Source: Mycolicibacterium lacusdiani (GTDB lineage: Bacteria > Actinomycetota > Actinomycetes > Mycobacteriales > Mycobacteriaceae). From it: 64,000 nt of DNA. Shown in pieces: positions 8,340-16,286 of this stretch. How positions within the stretch are numbered: the first letter of the stretch is position 1; the number at the start of each line of letters is the position of its first letter. The notes beneath the pieces are model-generated. The model did not search any database and was not told the origin of the DNA. It was given only the letters and a program-made list of their open reading frames with translations. The stretch lies in the NCBI RefSeq assembly GCF_021916785.1, contig NZ_JAKCFC010000005.1:1-64000 (forward strand). Reading direction: 5' to 3'. The position numbers were made by a program, and so were the translations under genes.

Positions 8340-9229
8340 TGACGACGAACTGGACCCAGGACCGACTCGGCGACCTGAGCGGTCAGCGCATCATCGTGAC
8401 CGGCGCGACCAACGGCGTGGGGCTGGGCACCGCCCGGGCGCTCACCCGTGCGGGTGCGCACGTCATCCTCGCCGTGCGCAACACCACGCTGGGGGAGCAG
8501 CGCGCGGCGGAGATCGGCGGGTCGACGTCGGTGGTCGAACTGGACCTCGCCGACATGTCCTCGGTGCGAGCCTTTCCCGCCAAGCTCGACGGCGACGTCG
8601 ACGTCCTGATCAACAACGCAGGCGCGTTGTCCCAGCACCGCAGGGACACCGTCGACGGATTCGAGATGACGATCGGCACCAACCTCCTGGGACCCTTCGC
8701 GCTGACGAACCTGATGTTCGACCGGGTGCGGTCGAAGATCGTCAACGTCGGCTCCGACGCGCACCGCTCGGCCAAGCTCGACCTCGACGACCTGCATCTG
8801 CGCAACGCCAAGTGGAACGTCATGGGTGCCTACGCCAGGTCGAAGCTGGCGGTGATGCTGTGGGGCCTCGAACTGGACCGCCGGCTGCGCGCGGCCGGGT
8901 CACCGGTCATGACTCAGCTGACCCATCCCGGCTGGGTCGCGTCGAACCTGTCCAACGTCTCCGACAACCGCGTGATGTCGCTGGTGCACCGGGGCGTGCA
9001 GGCAGTCGGCAGCGTGTTGGCCAACGACATCGAGGAAGGCGCGGCGCCCACGCTGTACTGCCTCAGCGAACCCATCCCGCCGGGGAGCTACGTCGGGGTC
9101 GACGGCCGGTTCGGGCTGCGCGGCGGTCCAGTGCTGATCGGCCGGTCCGCGGTGGCGTGCGACTACGAGATCGCCGCCCGCATCGTCGACTTCGCCGAAC
9201 GCGAGACGGGCACGGCCATTCCGGTCTGA
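8339..9229 (+). CDS. short-chain dehydrogenase/reductase
   Basis: A 296-residue classical SDR using NAD(P)H. The dinucleotide motif TGATNGVG is at residues 21-28, NNAG follows in the beta-4 region, and the catalytic Tyr and Lys are in YARSK. The wider sequence, with SDAHRSA and THPGWVASNL, resembles retinol dehydrogenase/WW-oxidoreductase-like SDRs common in mycobacteria. The GTG start follows a TAGGGT hexamer by eight nucleotides with no ribosome site, so a leaderless transcript is likely. The substrate cannot be told from sequence. Confidence 0.87.
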   Translation: MTTNWTQDRLGDLSGQRIIVTGATNGVGLGTARALTRAGAHVILAVRNTTLGEQRAAEIGGSTSVVELDLADMSSVRAFPAKLDGDVDVLINNAGALSQHRRDTVDGFEMTIGTNLLGPFALTNLMFDRVRSKIVNVGSDAHRSAKLDLDDLHLRNAKWNVMGAYARSKLAVMLWGLELDRRLRAAGSPVMTQLTHPGWVASNLSNVSDNRVMSLVHRGVQAVGSVLANDIEEGAAPTLYCLSEPIPPGSYVGVDGRFGLRGGPVLIGRSAVACDYEIAARIVDFAERETGTAIPV

Positions 9230-9242
9230 CCTCGGTCGGGCG

Positions 9243-9740
9243 CTACTTGGCCATCCGCTTCGCCAGGCGCGCCCCACCACGGCGCATCCGGTCGGAGATC
9301 CGCACGCTGAACACCGCGTTGAACACGTCTTCGCGCAGCCGGGTCAACGTCGAAGTCTTTATGCGCCAGCCAGTTTCGTCCTTCTCGTAGGTTTCGTGAT
9401 AGTGGCCGTAGCCCGCCAGGTTCAGGGCAGGGGCCAGGCGCACCACGTCCTGCAGGGCCCACACCCCGCGAGCCGTCGTCGCGGACGTCAGCTCGATCTC
9501 GGGCGCGTGCACCTGGTGGACGGTCGGCTTGTTCGGCGACCCCAGCGTCTTGCGCAGGAAGGCGACGAAGTCGTCGGCGCCGGATATGACGACACCGCCG
9601 GCCTTGCTGGTGTCGCTGACGAAGTCGTCGGTGAACAGCTGCCGCCACGCCGGCCAGTCCTTGGCGTCCAGCAGCCGGCAGTACCGTGCCTTCAGCTGCT
9701 TGATCGCCTCGATCTCCATCAGTGCGGCGGCGTCGTCCAT
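9243..9740 (-). CDS. NTF2-like / SnoaL-type polyketide-cyclase-fold protein
   Basis: A 165-residue cone-shaped alpha+beta-barrel protein of the SnoaL_4 type. It opens with an alpha-helical IEAIKQLKARYCRLLDAKDW block and a LFTDDFVSD strand, both typical of the family, and later has HYHETYEKDETGWRI. Members are dehydratases, isomerases or scaffold proteins, and residues alone do not fix an activity here. A TAGGTT hexamer on the minus strand (9747-9752) lies six nucleotides before the ATG, giving it its own leaderless promoter inside the stop-codon region of the upstream metallo-hydrolase. Confidence 0.8.
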   Translation of the reverse strand: MDDAAALMEIEAIKQLKARYCRLLDAKDWPAWRQLFTDDFVSDTSKAGGVVISGADDFVAFLRKTLGSPNKPTVHQVHAPEIELTSATTARGVWALQDVVRLAPALNLAGYGHYHETYEKDETGWRIKTSTLTRLREDVFNAVFSVRISDRMRRGGARLAKRMAK

Positions 9741-9746
9741 CGCTGG

Positions 9747-9752
9747 AACCTA
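9747..9752 (-). promoter_or_regulatory. -10 hexamer of a leaderless promoter for the NTF2-like gene
   Basis: TAGGTT on the minus strand ends six nucleotides before the ATG at 9740, and no Shine-Dalgarno sequence is present. It overlaps the stop codon of the upstream metallo-hydrolase gene. Confidence 0.45.
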
Positions 9753-10544
9753 CCGCGCGACGTCACTGGTGGCCACGGCCTCGGCGAGCAGGGTCGGGTC
9801 GTGCGCGGACACGATGAGCAGATCCGGGTCGCGGCGCTCGTGCAGTTGCGCGAGGCGGGCCTGGTTCTCGCGCAGCTTCTTCGAGTTGTGGGCGACCATC
9901 GCCTCGGACACCCTGATCGCCAGCGGTACCGGTGAGTGGCCGTCGAGGGTGCCGCGGTAGTAGAACGCGTCACCGCAGTGCAGGACCCAGCGGTGTCCCG
10001 CATCGACGGCAACGCAGGCGTGGCCCCGGCTGTGCCCCGGCAGCGAGATCAGCACGATGCCCGGTGCGATCTCGTCGAGTTCCTTGGCCGCCGGGAAGCC
10101 GCGCCACGACTCACCGTCCGGGTCGTGGGTGACGAGGTCCGGCCCGTGCGCCCACTGGACGGGCCGGTACCGGAAGCGCTCGACCCGGTCGGGAGACGTC
10201 ATCGCGCCCTCCACCTCCGATGCGGTGACGTGGATCCGGGCGTCGGGGAAGTCGGCCAGCCCGCCGATGTGGTCGATGTCGAAGTGCGTGGTGACGACGT
10301 GCCGCACGTCGGCGATCTCGAAACCCATCCGCTGGATCTGCCGCGCGGCGGTCTCCTCGGGATCGAGGCGGGGCCGAAGCAGATGCCGGGTCACGCCGAT
10401 CCGCGCTGGGTCGGCACAGTCCCGAAGTCCGAAACCGGAGTCGACGAGCACCAGGCCGCCGTCGGTCTCGACCAGCAGCACGTGGCACACGATCGGCGCG
10501 CCGGGGGAGTCCATGCTGCCGCAGTTGAGGTGATGAACCTTCAC
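9750..10544 (-). CDS. MBL-fold metallo-hydrolase, lactonase-like
   Basis: A 264-residue metallo-beta-lactamase-fold hydrolase. The metal-binding motif is [10 protein letters not shown], an HxDxDH variant of the usual HxHxDH. Further ligands are expected at GHSRGH and CGDAFYY. The overall layout resembles N-acyl-homoserine-lactone lactonases. The GTG at 10544 was chosen because the fold starts at [10 protein letters not shown] and GGAGGA lies 12 nt upstream; the longer frame adds unrelated residues. The gene diverges from the molybdopterin protein across 180 bp. Whether it opens lactones or other esters is unknown. Confidence 0.83.
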   Translation of the reverse strand: MKVHHLNCGSMDSPGAPIVCHVLLVETDGGLVLVDSGFGLRDCADPARIGVTRHLLRPRLDPEETAARQIQRMGFEIADVRHVVTTHFDIDHIGGLADFPDARIHVTASEVEGAMTSPDRVERFRYRPVQWAHGPDLVTHDPDGESWRGFPAAKELDEIAPGIVLISLPGHSRGHACVAVDAGHRWVLHCGDAFYYRGTLDGHSPVPLAIRVSEAMVAHNSKKLRENQARLAQLHERRDPDLLIVSAHDPTLLAEAVATSDVAR

Positions 10545-10723
10545 GAGTGTGCGTCGTCCTCCATGACATGGGCGGGGTGGTGCTGGCTCGACCAGAATCG
10601 GCGACGAGGCAACGTAGCGCAACATTCGGATCGAAGACGTGCACGTCATCGGCGATCGTGCCGTGGCGAGCCTGGCACGCATCTAGCCTTGCGGAGACGT
10701 CCGCGCGAATCGAGGGATTACAG

Positions 10724-12100
10724 GTGACCGACGACGGCAATGACGGACGGTCGACCGACGTGCGGCCTCGCACTCCCGGCACCGAGGACCCTCGCGAGGG
10801 CGAGTTCGGCTTCCCCGCTGCGCTGTGGCGCCGGCTCGGAGCCCTCCGCCTGCCTCGAGCGACTCGTCCACGATGGCGCAGTCCGTTGCGCGGACCGTGG
10901 TTGACGTCCGTTCTCGGCCTCACGCTGCTCGTCACGCTGCCGGTGGTCATCCTGACCGGCCTGCTGTCCTACATCGCCTACGGCCCGCAGTTCGGGCAGG
11001 CCATTCCGGCCAACGTGGGGTGGTTCAAGCTGCCGACCTTCGATTGGCCATCCCGGCCGTCATGGCTGTACCGACTGAACCAGGGCTTGCACGTCGGGCT
11101 TGGCCTGATCCTCATCCCCATCGTCCTGGCGAAGTTGTGGTCGGTGATACCCAGGTTGTTCGCCTGGCCGCCGGCACGTTCGCTCGCGCAGGTGCTCGAG
11201 CGGGTGTCCCTGCTGATGCTCGTCGGCGGGATCCTCTTCGAGATCGTCACCGGCGTCCTGAACATTCAGTACGACTACGTATTCGGGTTCAGCTTCTACA
11301 CCGCCCACTACTGGGGTGCCTGGGTGTTCATCGTGGGATTCGTCATTCACACGACGCTGAAGATTCCCCGGATGATCGCCGCGCTGAAGACGATGTCGTT
11401 CCGCGATGTGATGCGTACCAACACCAGTGACACCACGGTGGAGCCCACCGACATCGACGGCCTCGTGTCCGCCGACCCTGCACCGGCCACCATCAGTCGC
11501 CGAGGCGCGTTGGCCGTGGTCGGTGGTGGCGCGCTGCTCATCGCGGTGCTGACGGCGGGACAGACTCTCGGCGGCGTCACACGGCAATTCGCGCTTTTGC
11601 TTCCGCGGGGCAGCGACAGGGGGCCGGGACCCAACGACTTCCAGGTCAATCGGACGGCATTCGCAGCGGGGATCGAGCAGGCCGCCACGGGTCCGCAGTG
11701 GCGGGTGACGTTGCGGGGAGGCCCAACCCCGGTGGTACTCGACCGCGCCGCGCTGCTCGCGATGCCACAGCACACCGCGCGGCTGCCGATCGCCTGCGTG
11801 GAGGGCTGGTCGACCACCGAGACGTGGACGGGGGTCAGGTTGCGGGACCTCGCCGCGATGGCAGGGGTTCCGTCGCCGCAGTCGGCGCGGATCGGCTCGC
11901 TGGAGCGCCGCGGCGCATTCAACCGAGCCACGTTGCAGGCCAATCAGATTGGTAACCCGGATGCGCTACTCGCGCTTCGGGTCAACGGCGCCGAACTGTC
12001 TCTGGATCACGGGTTTCCCGCCCGCGTCATCGTTCCGGCGTTGCCCGGCGTGCACAACACCAAGTGGGTCGCCACCATCGACTTCGAGGCCGCCACGTGA
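10724..12100 (+). CDS. membrane-anchored cytochrome b / molybdopterin oxidoreductase with internal Tat motif
   Basis: A 458-residue protein with five predicted membrane helices at about 60-82, 118-138, 160-180, 195-215 and 262-284. Candidate haem ligands are His123, His195 and His209 in the second and fourth helices. Arg259-Arg260 (SRRGAL) stand directly before helix five, and the sulfite-oxidase-type Moco domain follows, with its ligand Cys358 in ACVEGWS. This matches a known actinobacterial class (S. coelicolor Sco3746 type) in which early helices use Sec and the last uses Tat. The GTG start follows GAGGG at 10712-10716. The electron donor and substrate are unknown. Confidence 0.85.
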   Translation: MTDDGNDGRSTDVRPRTPGTEDPREGEFGFPAALWRRLGALRLPRATRPRWRSPLRGPWLTSVLGLTLLVTLPVVILTGLLSYIAYGPQFGQAIPANVGWFKLPTFDWPSRPSWLYRLNQGLHVGLGLILIPIVLAKLWSVIPRLFAWPPARSLAQVLERVSLLMLVGGILFEIVTGVLNIQYDYVFGFSFYTAHYWGAWVFIVGFVIHTTLKIPRMIAALKTMSFRDVMRTNTSDTTVEPTDIDGLVSADPAPATISRRGALAVVGGGALLIAVLTAGQTLGGVTRQFALLLPRGSDRGPGPNDFQVNRTAFAAGIEQAATGPQWRVTLRGGPTPVVLDRAALLAMPQHTARLPIACVEGWSTTETWTGVRLRDLAAMAGVPSPQSARIGSLERRGAFNRATLQANQIGNPDALLALRVNGAELSLDHGFPARVIVPALPGVHNTKWVATIDFEAAT

Positions 12101-12603
12101 GATCCGCGCTGGCCCGGTTCGCCAAGTCGTACGGTTCGAGCCCCGGTCATCTGCTGCTGATGCTGGCGGGTTTCGCCCTCGTCGCCGCGGTGATCGCGAC
12201 GATGAAGCCGACCTCGCTATGGAATGCGAACTCCTGGTGGCAGTCGATCGCCGTGTGGTTCGTGGTCGCAGTCATCGCCCACGACTTGATCGCGTTCCCC
12301 GTGTACGCGTTGGCCGATCGGATCCTGACACGCAGCACCCGCCGGATCCGCCCGGCAGGTGTACCGACGATCAACTACGTCCGCCTGCCTGCGATGGCCG
12401 CAGCGCTCACCTTCCTCGTCTTCCTCCCGGGTATCATCGAGCAGGGCGGACCGGCCTATCAAGCTGCGACCGGTCAGACCCAAGAGCCCTTCCTCGCTCG
12501 TTGGTTGTGGCTCACGGCGTCCTTCTTTGCGGTCAGTGCCGTTGCCTTCGGGGTGCGCGTCCTTCTGGTTCGGCTTCGTGGCCCGGGCCAGGGCTTCCGC
12601 TAG
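12097..12603 (+). CDS. small membrane protein encoded with the molybdopterin protein
   Basis: A 168-residue protein with about four hydrophobic segments (near residues 17-36, 48-68, 95-112 and 138-158). Its GTG start overlaps the preceding stop codon as GTGA, so the two genes are translationally coupled and the products probably form one complex. No cofactor motif is evident, although His64 in VIAHDLIAFP lies at a membrane edge. The family is unrecognised. Confidence 0.75.
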   Translation: MRSALARFAKSYGSSPGHLLLMLAGFALVAAVIATMKPTSLWNANSWWQSIAVWFVVAVIAHDLIAFPVYALADRILTRSTRRIRPAGVPTINYVRLPAMAAALTFLVFLPGIIEQGGPAYQAATGQTQEPFLARWLWLTASFFAVSAVAFGVRVLLVRLRGPGQGFR

Positions 12604-12663
12604 GGCGCTTTCGCTGCCGGACCGCTTACCCGAGAGGTAATCGAAACCGGTCGCTGCCGTCGG

Positions 12664-12669
12664 CATACT
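12664..12669 (+). promoter_or_regulatory. -10 hexamer of a leaderless promoter for the hydrolase gene
   Basis: CATACT ends six nucleotides before the ATG at 12676 and there is no ribosome site. A short inverted repeat, TTACC-N5-GGTAA, lies about 25 bp further upstream near the expected -35. Confidence 0.4.
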
Positions 12670-12675
12670 GAGCCC

Positions 12676-13434
12676 ATGGCCGACGACCGAACCGACCGCC
12701 CCAAGCCGCCAATCCTGTTGCTGCACGGCGTCTTCGGGCGCCCCGAACTGCTGCGGCCATGGATCGACCGGCTCGAGGCGGAGGGCTACGTGGTGCACGC
12801 GCCGACACTGCCCGGCCGCAACCCGACCGACGATCACGTACTCGCGCGCATGGGGATCGAGGACTGCTTCGCGGTGGCGCTCGACGCCTACGACCACATC
12901 GGCGAACCGGCGATCGTCATCGGCCACAGCATGGGCGGTCTGCTCACCCAGAAGATCGCCGCCGCCCGCGCGCCGCTCGCCGCCGTGTTGTTGGCGTCGG
13001 TTCCGCCCGGCGTGCTGTGGCCCCGACCGCGGTCGCTGCCGTACCTGGTGCCGATCCTGCCCAGGGTGCTCGCCGGGCGCCCCTTCCTGCCGTCCGCGCG
13101 CACCATGCGCGAGGTCCCGCTCACCACGTTGCCCGCCGCCGAGCGGGCCACTCTGATCCCGCTGCTGGTGCGCGACTCGGGCAGGGTGTTCCGCGAGATG
13201 TCGATGGGGGCGCCCGCCACGCGGGTCGACGCCGCCAGGGTCACGTGCCCGGTGCTGTGCGTGAGTGCGGGCGCCGATCGCAACGTCGCGCCCTGGCTCT
13301 CGCGTCGCATTGCGGCGCGCTACGGCGCCGAACATCGGGTGCATCCGGAGCTGCCGCACTGGATCGTCGCGGAGTCGGCACTGGACGAAGTGGCCGGCGG
13401 GGTGCTGGAGTGGCTCGAGAGAACGGTGGGGTAG
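12676..13434 (+). CDS. alpha/beta-hydrolase
   Basis: A 252-residue serine hydrolase. The oxyanion region reads LLHGVFG, the nucleophile Ser is in GHSMGG, the acidic residue is probably the Asp of AGADRNVAP, and the catalytic His is in LPHWIV. There is no signal peptide or lipobox, so it is cytosolic. It appears to be an esterase or lipase-like enzyme; the substrate is unknown. The -10 hexamer six nucleotides upstream indicates a leaderless mRNA. Confidence 0.82.
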   Translation: MADDRTDRPKPPILLLHGVFGRPELLRPWIDRLEAEGYVVHAPTLPGRNPTDDHVLARMGIEDCFAVALDAYDHIGEPAIVIGHSMGGLLTQKIAAARAPLAAVLLASVPPGVLWPRPRSLPYLVPILPRVLAGRPFLPSARTMREVPLTTLPAAERATLIPLLVRDSGRVFREMSMGAPATRVDAARVTCPVLCVSAGADRNVAPWLSRRIAARYGAEHRVHPELPHWIVAESALDEVAGGVLEWLERTVG

Positions 13435-13459
13435 CCGTTCGACGACGGCCGGAGGTTGG

Positions 13460-14545
13460 GTGGCAGTGACACGTCGTGGGCGGCACGGGGTCATCACCCG
13501 CAGCGCGGTCGGCCCGGGTTCCACCGAGGCCTTCATCATCATCGCGATCGCGACGATCCTGCTGACCCGCGGCTATCTGCAGCTCACCGGCTATCCGCAA
13601 ATCGGGGGCGGCAACCTGCACATCGCGCACGCGCTGTGGGGCGGGGCGTTCATGATGCTGGCCCTGGTGATCGGATGGATGACGCTCGGCTTCGGCACCC
13701 GCGTGCTCTGCGTAGTGCTCGGCGGCATCGGCTTCGGCCTGTTCCTCGACGAGGTCGGCAAGTTCATCACCAAGGACAACGACTACTTCTACGGCCCTGC
13801 CGCCGAGATCATGTACATCCTCGTGGTCGTCATCCTGCTCGGCGCCAGGATGGTGCGGGACTTCCGGCCGCTGGGCGCCGTCGAATGCCTGGCGTCCGCG
13901 GCGTCGATCGCCGCCGACGGGGTCGCGAGGGGTCTGGCCCGGCGCAGGCGCGAGGTCGGTCTGGTGCTCGTCGAGCGGGCCCGCGAACTCGGAGCCGACG
14001 CCGACGACGCCGACCGCATCCGCGGTCTGCTGCTCTCCGCCGACCCCGCGTCCGACCGCCTGCATGCGGCGCAGAAGCGGGCGATCGCGCTCATCCCCGG
14101 CTTCCTGCGCAGTCCCCGGTGGATCCCGATCGTCGGCTGGCTGCTGGTCGCCGGTTCCTTCCTCGGCGTGTCACTCGGCATGCTCGGCGTCGCACTCGGC
14201 GGCTACTTCTACGAAGACGATCACCTGAAGGTCGACCTCGACGGCCTCAACGTGCCGTCGGTCATCCTGCTGGTGACCGCCGTCCTCACCCTGGCCATCT
14301 CGCTGCCGGCGATGGTGGCCCGCAGGCGCACCGACGACATCTGGCCGCTGCGGTGGCTGCGCAACGCCGCGCTCGTCTTCACCCTGCTGACCGCACTCGT
14401 GGACTTCGCCACCGAGGGTTTCGGCGCCCTGATCAACCTGTCGATCGGGCTGTTCGCGCTGGCGATCCTGTCCTATCAGCTCGACGTCGCGACGCGGGCG
14501 CTGCTGCCCGCCGCACCGGTCGCGGCTCAGACGGCTGCGACGTAG
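13460..14545 (+). CDS. polytopic membrane protein of unknown function
   Basis: About 361 residues with seven or eight hydrophobic segments: four near the N-terminus, a soluble loop at about 130-205 and three or four more in the C-terminal part. Acidic or aromatic residues such as FLDEVGKFI and YFYEDDHLK sit near membrane borders. GGAGG at 13451-13455 serves either the GTG at 13460 or a second at 13466; both give the same reading frame. I recognise no transporter signature. Its 3' end overlaps the converging DUF1990 gene by 19 bp. Confidence 0.75.
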   Translation: MAVTRRGRHGVITRSAVGPGSTEAFIIIAIATILLTRGYLQLTGYPQIGGGNLHIAHALWGGAFMMLALVIGWMTLGFGTRVLCVVLGGIGFGLFLDEVGKFITKDNDYFYGPAAEIMYILVVVILLGARMVRDFRPLGAVECLASAASIAADGVARGLARRRREVGLVLVERARELGADADDADRIRGLLLSADPASDRLHAAQKRAIALIPGFLRSPRWIPIVGWLLVAGSFLGVSLGMLGVALGGYFYEDDHLKVDLDGLNVPSVILLVTAVLTLAISLPAMVARRRTDDIWPLRWLRNAALVFTLLTALVDFATEGFGALINLSIGLFALAILSYQLDVATRALLPAAPVAAQTAAT

Positions 14546-15045
14546 CGCTTGCTCACGATCCGCTGCACCAGCGAGGTGACCGGGCCTGCGAGCCGGCTCC
14601 ACCAGGTCCCGTGCCGGGAGAATGCCGTGACCTCGGCGTAGACGGCGCCGTCCGACGGGTCGTAGCGCACCGCGAACAGTTCCTCGCCGATCTCCGGGTG
14701 CCCGGGCAGGGTGCCGTAGGCGAAGCCGCGGTGATCGGGTTCGGCGAGGACGTAGACGACCCGGCACGGAGCTGGGATCGGCCCGAGGGTCACCACCACC
14801 TCCGACCCGACGGCCGCGACCTCCGACGTCGCCCGCACCCGCGCGCCCGCACCGCGCAGCATGCCCCAGCGCATCACCGACGCGGCCGCCTCCTCGAACC
14901 GGGCCCTGCCGTGGCCGATCAGCGCCGACTCGTGAACATGGCGGTATCCGGCGGGCAGGGGCCCCGCCGTGGCGCCCACCTCGGGGTAGGTCAGGGGCAG
15001 GCCCGAGAGGTCGCGCGGGGACAGTCGGCCGATCACACCGGCCAC
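14527..15045 (-). CDS. DUF1990 family protein
   Basis: A 172-residue protein with the DUF1990 layout: LTYPEVGATAG near the start, YRHVHESALIGHG, then PCRVVYV, FAYGTLPGHPEIGEE and a final FSRHGTWWSRL block. The family is widespread in actinobacteria and fungi and has no assigned activity; a lipid- or small-molecule-binding fold is often suspected. The GTG start has GGTGG upstream. It is divergent from the thioesterase gene with 41 bp between start codons. Confidence 0.8.
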   Translation of the reverse strand: MAGVIGRLSPRDLSGLPLTYPEVGATAGPLPAGYRHVHESALIGHGRARFEEAAASVMRWGMLRGAGARVRATSEVAAVGSEVVVTLGPIPAPCRVVYVLAEPDHRGFAYGTLPGHPEIGEELFAVRYDPSDGAVYAEVTAFSRHGTWWSRLAGPVTSLVQRIVSKRYVAAV

Positions 15046-15074
15046 CTTGCCACCAGCGCCGGGCGGCGAGCCAA

Positions 15075-15080
15075 TACGGT
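15075..15080 (+). promoter_or_regulatory. -10 hexamer of a leaderless promoter for the thioesterase gene
   Basis: TACGGT ends six nucleotides before the GTG at 15087. A GGAG directly before the start is too close to act as a normal ribosome site, so a leaderless transcript is more likely. Confidence 0.4.
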
Positions 15081-15086
15081 GGAGCG

Positions 15087-15716
15087 GTGACGATCGACGA
15101 GGCCCAGTCCGGTGGCGGGTTCAACCCGCCGGTGCCGACCTCCGGTGGCGGCCCGGACTACGGCCGGTTCATCGAGGCGGTGCGGACGCTGCAGGACCAT
15201 GCGAGGGCCGCCGACGCACCCGACGACGTCATCACCGAGGCTGCCGACCTCCTCGACGACGTCAACCGTCTGCTTGAGCCGTTCGACGCCGACGAATGGC
15301 ATTCGCCGTCGGGACGGCGGATGGACCTGCCGAACCGGGGCAGCATCCTGTCGGTCCCCGTCGACCTGCACGTCGTCGACGACGAGCGCGGCAGGCGCGT
15401 CGAGGGCACCGCAGTCTTCCGGCGCTTCCACCTCGGCCGCAACGGCGCCGTCCACGGCGGTTCGCTGGCGCATCTATTCGACTCGCTGCTCGGCTTCACG
15501 GCGTTCAAGCTCAGCGAGAGCAAGAAGCAACGCACCGCCTACCTGCACGTGAACTACCGCAGGATCGCGCCGATCGACCGGCAGCTGCGGGTTGAATCGA
15601 CCATCGAACGGATACAGGGACGGAAGATATTCGTCGCCGGTCGGCTGTTCGACGGCGACGACGTGCTGTGTGAGGCGGAGGCGCTGTTCGTGATGTTGAA
15701 ACCGGGGCAACCGTGA
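15087..15716 (+). CDS. PaaI/YdiI-type hotdog-fold thioesterase
   Basis: A 209-residue protein with an N-terminal helical part and a C-terminal hotdog domain from about residue 90. The segment RNGAVHGGSLAHLFDSLLG contains the central hotdog helix, where an acidic residue normally activates water for acyl-CoA hydrolysis. The YLHVNYRRIAPI strand completes the acyl groove. The substrate is probably an acyl-CoA. Its stop overlaps the next start as GTGA, so it is co-translated with the PGPGW membrane protein. Confidence 0.8.
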   Translation: MTIDEAQSGGGFNPPVPTSGGGPDYGRFIEAVRTLQDHARAADAPDDVITEAADLLDDVNRLLEPFDADEWHSPSGRRMDLPNRGSILSVPVDLHVVDDERGRRVEGTAVFRRFHLGRNGAVHGGSLAHLFDSLLGFTAFKLSESKKQRTAYLHVNYRRIAPIDRQLRVESTIERIQGRKIFVAGRLFDGDDVLCEAEALFVMLKPGQP

Positions 15717-16195
15717 CGTCGGACGAGCAACACACCGACCAGCACGATTCGGACCAGCGGGAGACCGACGAGCCGTCGAGGTTCTCGGACGTCAAGCGCC
15801 GGTGGGGCCGTTGGCGCGACCGGCTGCGGGAACGCCCCAGGGTCGAGTTCTTCTACCGCATCGCCGTCGGCGTCATCGGCATGGTCGTGCTCGGGCTCGG
15901 GATCCTGGCCATTCCGTACCCGGGGCCCGGTTGGGCGATCGTGTTCGTCGGCCTCGGCATCCTGGCCACCGAGTTCGACTGGGCCCGCAAACTGCTGGCA
16001 TACGCCAAGGAACGATACGACCGGTTCATGGACTGGTTCCACCGTCAGCCCGCGTGGGTGCAGGTGGTCGGCGGACTGCTGACGGCCCTCTTCGTCGGTG
16101 CGACCCTCTGGTTGCTCGGCGCTCTGGATTGGGGCGCGGAACTCGTGGGGCTGAACCCCCACTGGTTCAACAGCCCCATCGGCTTCGGCGACTAA
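15713..16195 (+). CDS. TIGR02611 / PGPGW transmembrane protein
   Basis: A 160-residue membrane protein with an acidic N-terminal tail, a first hydrophobic stretch at about 50-72, the diagnostic PYPGPGW motif, a second hydrophobic stretch ending near FDWARK, and a third close to the C-terminus. The family has no known function. The start codon overlaps the preceding stop (GTGA). Confidence 0.82.
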   Translation: MTSDEQHTDQHDSDQRETDEPSRFSDVKRRWGRWRDRLRERPRVEFFYRIAVGVIGMVVLGLGILAIPYPGPGWAIVFVGLGILATEFDWARKLLAYAKERYDRFMDWFHRQPAWVQVVGGLLTALFVGATLWLLGALDWGAELVGLNPHWFNSPIGFGD

Positions 16196-16286
16196 GGACG
16201 GGCGAGCGGAGCGACGGGGTGTTTGACTCGAGTCCCCGATAGCATGGTCGCGGTCACCACCCCCCCGACCCGATGGAGTACCGCCG

